Assembly (NCBI GenBank): GCA_002328075.1
Contig: DCVT01000010.1
Coordinates: 1-18,956, forward strand
Source of the DNA: Anaerolineales bacterium UBA2181
GTDB taxonomy: Bacteria; Chloroflexota; Anaerolineae; Promineifilales; UBA4811
Length of the DNA stretch: 18,956 bases
Direction of reading: 5' to 3'
Positions 14,864 to 18,956 of this stretch are shown in pieces. Position 1 is the stretch's first letter. Each line of letters starts with the position of its first letter. The notes below the pieces were generated by a model. It searched no databases and had not been told where the DNA came from. It was given only the letters and a program-made list of their open reading frames with translations. A program made the translations under genes and the position numbers.

Positions 14864-16034
14864 GGATTTTCACCTGGTCACCTACCGCCAGATAGGGGAA
14901 TGGCTGAAGGAGACCACCCCAGCGGACGCGTCGGTCGTGAGCATCGAAATCGGTGTGATCGGCCACTACTCGGAGCGGCGAATCATCGACCCCATGGGGT
15001 TGGTGACACCGGAGTCAACCGACCACCTGCGCGGTTGGGTGCAGAGCCTCCAGTATGCCGTGGCGCGCTTTCGCCCGGATTTTGCCGTGACGCTGCCGGA
15101 CACCGCGTGGGACGCGCTGCTTGCATCGGGCTGGTTCTTGGATCGGTACCAGGCGTGCGTGATGGTTGACACAATGGTGGTCTACTGCCGTCGCGATGAT
15201 GCACCGGTCTATCTGGTGAGCCGACATCTGGATCTCCCGGCCGGCGGCGGGGCAGGGATCACCGGGGTTGATCTGGACCGAGCCAGTCTGCGGCCGGGCG
15301 AGGCGCTGAATGTCGTAATCCGCTGGCAAACAGATATCTCCCTCACCCAGGATCACGCGGTGTGGCTGGCGCTGATCGAGGAGTATACCGGGCAGGTGTG
15401 GGCCAAGGCCAGCGGTGAGCCAATGCACGGCGGGGCGCCCACGACCACCTGGCTAGTAGGCGAGGAGATCGCGGACGAGCACCGCCTGGATATTCCGCCC
15501 GAGGCACCGTTTGGGCGCTACCAGGTTTGGGCCGGCTTGTCGGCCTCCCGAAGCGACATGGTGCTGGTGACAACCGTCAAGGTACTGAACCCGACGGCTT
15601 TGACTTGCCCGGCCGGACTCGAGCTGCTAGCGGTGACATTGGGCGACCAGATATCGCTGGTGGGCTATCGGCTGAGTGGCGTTCCCCGGGCCGGGTCCGA
15701 TCTCACGCTGAATCTCTGCTGGCGGGCCGAGGTGCGGCCGACGATCGACTATACGGTCTTTGCGCACCTGCGAGGCAAAGACGGCCAACCGGTGAGCCAG
15801 GCCGACGCGCAGCCCATGGGCGGCCGCTACCCGACCTCTATCTGGGATCCGGGCGAGACCGTCCCAGACTCTCTCACCATCCACCTGCCGCCGGATCTGC
15901 TCGCGGGCACCTTGGAGCTGTGGGTGGGGCTGTACGACTGGGCTAGCGGGGGGCGGCTGCCGGTCAGCCTTGCGCCAGGCGCAGCGAGAGACGGCGACAG
16001 CGTTCTGTTGACTGTCTTTGAGATGGAACCGTAG
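14658..16034 (+). CDS. GT-C glycosyltransferase, C-terminal piece after frameshift
   Basis: The usable sequence begins at about 14691 with TPLVVPLAILIGLG, which continues the FPWY of the preceding frame. It contains the last membrane helices, then a soluble part: ASVVSIEIGVIGHYSERRIIDPMGLVTPE, typical of the extracytoplasmic C-terminus of these enzymes. Two beta-sandwich repeats follow, the second with DYTVFAHLRGKDGQPVSQAD, GGRYPTSIWDPGE and LWVGLYDWASGGRLPV, a pattern common in Chloroflexota membrane glycosyltransferases. No ribosome binding site supports an independent start at 14658. The junction TGGTACTCCG would be in frame if one AC dinucleotide were restored (TGG TAC ACT CCG, giving WYTPL). 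It ends with TAG. Confidence 0.78.
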   Translation: MLSWAWSLFRGTPLVVPLAILIGLGIHDLWGWTGRCPRDRPVLVMLSVSAFVALLSAHISSLATELRGEDFHLVTYRQIGEWLKETTPADASVVSIEIGVIGHYSERRIIDPMGLVTPESTDHLRGWVQSLQYAVARFRPDFAVTLPDTAWDALLASGWFLDRYQACVMVDTMVVYCRRDDAPVYLVSRHLDLPAGGGAGITGVDLDRASLRPGEALNVVIRWQTDISLTQDHAVWLALIEEYTGQVWAKASGEPMHGGAPTTTWLVGEEIADEHRLDIPPEAPFGRYQVWAGLSASRSDMVLVTTVKVLNPTALTCPAGLELLAVTLGDQISLVGYRLSGVPRAGSDLTLNLCWRAEVRPTIDYTVFAHLRGKDGQPVSQADAQPMGGRYPTSIWDPGETVPDSLTIHLPPDLLAGTLELWVGLYDWASGGRLPVSLAPGAARDGDSVLLTVFEMEP

Positions 16035-16099
16035 CATGGTGCCCAGGCACGCGACACGGCGGGCGCGCCGGTGCGTGGGCTGACCTGCCGGACATTGAG

Positions 16100-16111
16100 T
16101 ATACTACAGCC
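16100..16111 (+). promoter_or_regulatory. Possible leaderless promoter (-10 box) of the haem-binding protein
   Basis: TATACT at 16100-16105 ends 6 nt before the ATG at 16112, so transcription would begin at or very near the start codon. No ribosome binding site precedes that ATG, which fits leaderless translation. A -35 box is weak (CTGACC at 16080, spacing too short). Confidence 0.4.
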
Positions 16112-16603
16112 ATGCTGCCCGCCGCGCAAGAAGCGGGCGTTCGATACGTAGGAGGAGCAATTTCCAAGGGAAGAATCTTCTGGACAGTCTGGAAGGCCGT
16201 GGCGGTTCTGGCGTTCGTGCTCGCGCTTATCCAAAAGCTCCCTTATGGCCAGGATCACACCAACCCGGTGGTCAGCGAGGAGCCGTCCTGGGATAGCCCG
16301 CGCACGCGAGAGCTGGCGGCGCGCGCCTGCTTTGATTGTCACAGCAACCAGACGAGCTGGCCGTGGTACAGCGAAGTGGCACCGGCCTCGTGGCTGGTCC
16401 AGCGCGATGTGGATGCAGGCCGCCGCCGGCTCAACTTCTCGGATTGGCGCGAGTATGCCAAGGGCGGCGCCGAGTTGGCCCGAATCGTGCGGGAGGGCGT
16501 CGGGCCGCCGTGGTTCTACCGGCTGCTGCAGCCGGGAGCGCGGCTGACGCCGGCGGAGAGGGATGAGCTGGCGCGCGGGCTGCTGGCGACGGCCGGGCCT
16601 TGA
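16112..16603 (+). CDS. Membrane-anchored haem-binding domain protein (Haem_bd type, CxxCH)
   Basis: 163 residues. An N-terminal helix (about 21-44, RIFWTVWKAVAVLAFVLALIQ) anchors or exports the protein. LPYGQDHTNPVVSEEP and ACFDCHSNQTSWPWYSEVAPASWLVQRDV follow, a close match by eye to the haem-binding (Haem_bd) family. Cys73, Cys76 and His77 form the c-type haem attachment site. The C-terminal part (RLNFSDWREY, then ARIVREGVGPPWFYRLLQPGARLTPAERDEL) is also typical. An electron-transfer or haem-sensing role outside the membrane is likely. Two starts compete: ATG 16112 (leaderless, adds about 16 atypical residues) or ATT 16160, which follows AGGAGGAGCA and matches where homologs start. It ends with TGA. 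Confidence 0.85.
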   Translation: MLPAAQEAGVRYVGGAISKGRIFWTVWKAVAVLAFVLALIQKLPYGQDHTNPVVSEEPSWDSPRTRELAARACFDCHSNQTSWPWYSEVAPASWLVQRDVDAGRRRLNFSDWREYAKGGAELARIVREGVGPPWFYRLLQPGARLTPAERDELARGLLATAGP

Positions 16604-17005
16604 TCTTCGGCTATTCGACCAGCCGTTTGCTGTGCCTGCCTGGTCATCATCCGCCTGCTCATCGAAGGAGCGCTCGGTAAACGGGTTTTCCATCTCGGTG
16701 TGATGATTCATCCTCAACGACAACTTTTCCGCAGCCGGTGCCAATCGAGCAGGGACCGGGAGTGCCGCCCGAGCTGGCACAGCCATGTATGCCGCTATCG
16801 CGGGGGCCCATCGATTGGCCGGGCTTGTCACGATCTCGCTGTGTCGGGCAGCGAGCTGGTCAGCAGCGGGCACGCCTAAATCGACCGAGGGCCAGGTGCG
16901 CGCCTCGCGGCTCAAGAGGGTGCTGCTTTGCGCCGCTCCCTCGCCCGGCAGACATACCCGCTTCCCCAATTCTCGAACCGGCCGCTGGTGAGCTGATTGG
17001 ACCTC
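16604..17005. other. Gap without a recognisable gene
   Basis: Long frames cross this stretch on both strands but their products lack motifs and ribosome binding sites. The minus-strand frame that covers it is the antisense of the haem-protein and glycosyltransferase genes. I see no hairpin, repeat or RNA gene. It may hold the degraded 3' flank of the haem protein or the boundary of a mobile toxin-antitoxin cassette. Confidence 0.4.
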
Positions 17006-17046
17006 TTGACGGCCAGAGCAAAGCGATATATACTTTTGATATATAT
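17006..17046 (+). promoter_or_regulatory. vapBC promoter with overlapping inverted-repeat operator
   Basis: TTGACG (17006-17011) and TATACT (17029-17034) are 17 nt apart, a strong sigma70-type promoter. The inverted repeat ATATATA (17026-17032) / TATATAT (17040-17046), centred on CTTTTGA, covers the -10 and the start site. That is the usual place for autorepression by a VapB-VapC complex. Transcription would start near 17041, with GGAGG at 17053-17057 serving VapB. Confidence 0.7.
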
Positions 17047-17066
17047 GCAGTCGGAGGTGCAACGGC

Positions 17067-17300
17067 ATGGAGACAGCCAAGATATTCATGAACGGGCGCA
17101 GTCAGGCAGTCAGATTGCCCAGACAGTATCGATTCGCGGGGTCTCAGGTGCTGGTCAAGCGGGTTGGCGAGGGCGTCCTGCTGCTCCCGTTTCAAGAGCC
17201 CTGGGAGACTCTGGTCAGCAGCCTGGAGATGTTTTCGGATGACTTTATGGTAACCCGCCATCAGCCCGGACAGGCGGAAAGAGAGGCGCTGTTCGAGTGA
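17067..17300 (+). CDS. vapB: VapB-family antitoxin (AbrB/MazE-like)
   Basis: 77 residues from ATG 17067 with GGAGG nine nt upstream. The N-terminus METAKIFMNGRSQAVRLPRQYRF is the classic swapped-hairpin AbrB-type DNA-binding domain of VapB antitoxins. The C-terminal part (about 45-77, acidic and aromatic) is the toxin-binding tail. It should neutralise the PIN toxin encoded next and repress the operon at the operator just upstream. Its TGA stop overlaps the toxin start by four bases (GTGA at 17297-17300), giving translational coupling. Confidence 0.92.
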   Translation: METAKIFMNGRSQAVRLPRQYRFAGSQVLVKRVGEGVLLLPFQEPWETLVSSLEMFSDDFMVTRHQPGQAEREALFE

Positions 17301-17701
17301 AATACCTGCTCGACACCAGCATTTGCATTTATTTGATAGAGAAGCGGCCGCCGGAGCTCTTGGCGAGGTTCTGCGAGCACGCGCCTGGGGAGATCGGCGT
17401 GTCGGCCATCACGGTGGCCGAGCTACAGTACGGTGTGCAGAAGAGCCAACATGCCGCCCAGAACCAGGAGGCGTTGGACCGTTTTCTCGCCCCGTTGGTG
17501 ATTGTCGATTTTGATGAGCCAGCAGCGATGGCATACGGGGGCATACGGGCAAGCTTGGAGTCGCAGGGGACGCCGATAAGGGCGCTGGACACACTGATTG
17601 CCGCCCAAGCGGTCAGCCTGGGTGTTACTCTGGTTACCAACAACACTCGCGAGTTCTCACGCGTGCCGGGTCTCAAGCCTGAGAACTGGGCTGCTGCCTG
17701 A
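17297..17701 (+). CDS. vapC: VapC-family PIN-domain ribonuclease toxin
   Basis: 134 residues, the normal VapC length, starting at GTG 17297 inside the VapB stop. PIN-domain acidic residues are present: Asp6 in YLLDTSI, Glu42 in ITVAELQYG, Asp98 in RALDTLIAAQA. The C-terminal segment VTNNTREFSRVPGLKPENW is typical of VapC proteins that cleave tRNA or rRNA with magnesium ions; the actual target cannot be read from sequence. No lesion is seen, so the pair is probably functional. It ends with TGA. Confidence 0.93.
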   Translation: MKYLLDTSICIYLIEKRPPELLARFCEHAPGEIGVSAITVAELQYGVQKSQHAAQNQEALDRFLAPLVIVDFDEPAAMAYGGIRASLESQGTPIRALDTLIAAQAVSLGVTLVTNNTREFSRVPGLKPENWAAA

Positions 17702-18200
17702 GCCCTCCCCGCCTTGCCTGCTTTCCGCGCAGATTGGACGACAACCTGCGCTCTTCCATGCTCTTTTCTTTCCGCTCGTCCTCGCCGTTGAATCCGGTCA
17801 GAGGATCACATTCACGCCCAACAGGATCTCGACCGCCGGGCCGATCAGGTTGGAGCGCTCCTGCCGCCGGTCGGAAATGGCCAAGAGCGCCCGCACCGCG
17901 AGGACGGCCAAGGAGCCAATCCCCAAGGTTGGGCAGGTGGCCGAGCTACCCGCGTTCGGGGGCAGGGGTCAATCCGAAACGGGTCAGCATCGTTGACCGG
18001 GCTGGTGCCGTCCGGGCTCCAGGTCCAGGAGATGACCCGAACGGCACGGGTGGTGCTGGGAATGGTCCAACCGGTACGCGGCGCCGAGACGCCGTTCGAT
18101 CGTGGCAAGAACAAGGCGCGAATCCCAGATGGCAACGACCGTTTGCACACTGAGCGGCGATTGGATATATTGATAGGCGTTCGCGCCGAGCAGTAACCGC

Positions 18201-18218
18201 CCCGCCACTGGTGGCGGG
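18201..18218. repeat. Perfect 8-bp GC hairpin
   Basis: CCCGCCAC (18201-18208) and GTGGCGGG (18211-18218) flank only TG. It is a very stable structure on either strand without T-run. It follows a short plus-strand frame ending TAA at 18196 (67 codons, no recognisable product, probably not a gene). Confidence 0.45.
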
Positions 18219-18427
18219 CCGAGGCGCTGAAACGCGGGTCTGGTGCGCCGACCCGAGCGGAGGGCCAGCACCAATCGGGGTGCCGGAGGTGCGAACCGAA
18301 CCGGGAGGGCCGGGCGGTTCTGGGTGAGCTGGGACGGGCAGCATGCGCCGCTGCTCCCAAGGTGACGACTGGTCGTTAACGAACCGAATAGGCCGGATGT
18401 CAAGATCACCCCGCTGACCTGTGTGAC

Positions 18428-18451
18428 GTGCGTTGCCGTGCGGTAACGCAC
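18428..18451. repeat. Long near-perfect palindrome before the last gene
   Basis: GTGCGTTGCCG and CGGTAACGCAC pair around a TG centre, with a single G-T position. It lies 71 nt upstream of the last gene, just before the terminator, and could be an operator or an anti-terminator arm. Confidence 0.4.
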
Positions 18452-18473
18452 ATGGTCGCGTGCCTGGGCAGAC

Positions 18474-18496
18474 CACCCCAGTGAAGGGGTGTTTTT
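18474..18496 (+). terminator. Intrinsic terminator just upstream of the last gene
   Basis: CACCCC (18474-18479), loop AGTGAA, GGGGTG (18486-18491), then TTTTT (18492-18496), a textbook plus-strand terminator. It ends only 25 nt before the start codon of the next gene. It therefore either closes upstream transcription tightly or acts as an attenuator in that gene's leader. Confidence 0.7.
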
Positions 18497-18521
18497 GGTA
18501 GCGGAGCCGAAGGAGTGTGAG

Positions 18522-18956
18522 ATGCGAGGGAGAGAGTGGGTTATCCGTGGGGTGCTGGCGATGGTGCTGGCGGTGTTGGTGGGGTTGGGGGGTTCGGCGG
18601 CGTGGGGGCCTCGGGTCTACCGGGTGATGGCGGAGGGGGAGGGAGAGGAGGCGGCCGGGGTGCTAGCGCCGCTGGGTACGGGTTTTACCTATCAGGGGCG
18701 TCTATGGGCGGATGCAGTGCCGGTCAATGCGGCTTGCAGCTTTCGGTTTGAGCTGTACGACGCGGCGGAAGGTGGGGCGTTGGTGGCGGGACCGGTGAAT
18801 CCGGTGGAGGGGAACCCGGTGGCGGTAGAGGAGGGATACTTTACGGCGGGGATCGACTTTGGGGCTGCGGTCTTTGAAGGCCAGGCGCGCTGGCTGAGCA
18901 TCGCGGTGCAGTGTCCGAGCGACCCGGGGTGGGTGCCGATGGCGGGGCGGGTGGGG
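18522..18956 (+). CDS. Secreted 'FTYQGRL'-type protein, 5' part (runs off the window)
   Basis: ATG 18522 follows GAAGGAGTGTGAG. The 145 codons present encode a signal peptide (MRGREWVIRGVLAMVLAVLV, then GLGGSAAW), a short spacer and then GTGFTYQGRL, VNAACSFRFELYDA and GYFTAGIDFG, ending ARWLSIAVQCPSDPGWVPM. This beta-rich N-terminal domain is frequent in large secreted or surface proteins of Chloroflexota, often followed by repeat or fibre domains, which would lie beyond the window. Function unknown. Codon use is strikingly G-ending (GTG, GCG, GGG, GAG), unlike the other genes here, which suggests a different origin or strand-specific bias. No stop before the window end. Confidence 0.8.
   Translation, partial: MRGREWVIRGVLAMVLAVLVGLGGSAAWGPRVYRVMAEGEGEEAAGVLAPLGTGFTYQGRLWADAVPVNAACSFRFELYDAAEGGALVAGPVNPVEGNPVAVEEGYFTAGIDFGAAVFEGQARWLSIAVQCPSDPGWVPMAGRVG

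Larger units (their letters stand above)
17702..18521. other. 820-nt stretch without an intact gene, with possible degraded minus-strand coding
   Basis: No frame is supported by a ribosome binding site. Three short minus-strand stretches look protein-like although they lie in different frames: about 18190-18080 (YQYIQSPLSVQTVVAIWDSR), about 18070-17970 (TRAVRVISWTWSPDGTSPVND) and about 17940-17798 (GIGSLAVLAVRALLAISDRR, then NLIGPAVEILLGVNVIL and TGA). They could be one gene wrecked by frameshifts, but this may be chance. The hairpins and terminator nearer the right end are listed separately. TCGTTAACGA (18373-18382) is a perfect 10-bp palindrome of unknown meaning. Confidence 0.25.

Noticed and set aside
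15827..17089. 420-codon minus-strand open frame
   Set aside because: Antisense of the glycosyltransferase tail and the haem-binding gene; no ribosome binding site or domain.
1..18956. CRISPR arrays, tRNA or rRNA genes, transposases
   Set aside because: None seen: no regularly spaced repeat series, no cloverleaf-like segment ending in CCA, and no DDE or recombinase motif in any supported frame. A covariance-model scan could not be run.

Overview
The window is high-GC bacterial DNA, probably from a Chloroflexota lineage (Anaerolineae/Caldilineae-like). The basis is family content read by eye: a GT-C glycosyltransferase with C-terminal beta-sandwich repeats, a secreted protein with a 'GTGFTYQGRL' start, an S8 protease with Ig-like tails, META and haem-binding proteins and a VapBC pair. 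No rRNA, tRNA or other taxonomic marker was seen, so the placement is an inference. Intact genes alternate with broken ones. Either this is a decaying accessory region or the assembly carries base errors.

Layout. 1-1611 (+): a polytopic membrane protein that looks 5'-truncated, starting just after a 17-nt direct repeat. 1713-2099 (-): the N-terminal piece of an ABC exporter with an in-frame TAG. 2557-4428 (-): an intact secreted subtilase with a good sigma70-type promoter and a 9-bp inverted repeat at its transcription start. 4779-6137 (-): a family 1 solute-binding protein whose signal-peptide segment is cut off from the mature domain by one in-frame TAG. 6156-10330 (-): the most unusual part, one promoter followed by gene C (broken), A1, B1, A2 and the remnant B2. 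A1 and A2 are paralogous HExxH zinc-peptidase-like proteins. C, A1 and A2 share a short N-terminal motif of the type (L)xRxxGNxxxQR(I/L)(I/L). As far as I know this resembles the N-terminal segments of DUF4157-type proteins found near extracellular contractile injection systems (eCIS). B1 is an unknown 186-residue partner. The A-B pair has been tandemly duplicated and the second B has lost a net 296 nt. 10523-11008 (-): an unrecognised 161-residue protein.

11270-11659 (-): a UbiA prenyltransferase cut to its first third. 11843-12625 (+): a two-domain META lipoprotein. 12865-13596 (+): a DinB/ClbS-like helical bundle with a TPR-like tail. 13730-16034 (+): a GT-C glycosyltransferase split by a frameshift near 14692. 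16112-16603 (+): a haem-binding-domain protein with a CxxCH motif. 17067-17701 (+): a VapB-VapC toxin-antitoxin operon with a clear promoter/operator. 17702-18521: no intact gene, but three hairpins, the last a standard intrinsic terminator. 18522 to the window end (+): the start of a secreted 'FTYQGRL' protein.

The best candidate for something undescribed is the C-A1-B1-A2-B2 cluster: a duplicated metallopeptidase plus partner with a shared N-terminal motif, possibly cargo of a contractile injection system encoded elsewhere. No injection-system structural gene lies in the window. A second theme is three in-frame TAG codons, in the ABC fragment, the binding protein and gene C. TAG is also the ordinary terminal stop of at least six genes here, so a wholesale code change is excluded.
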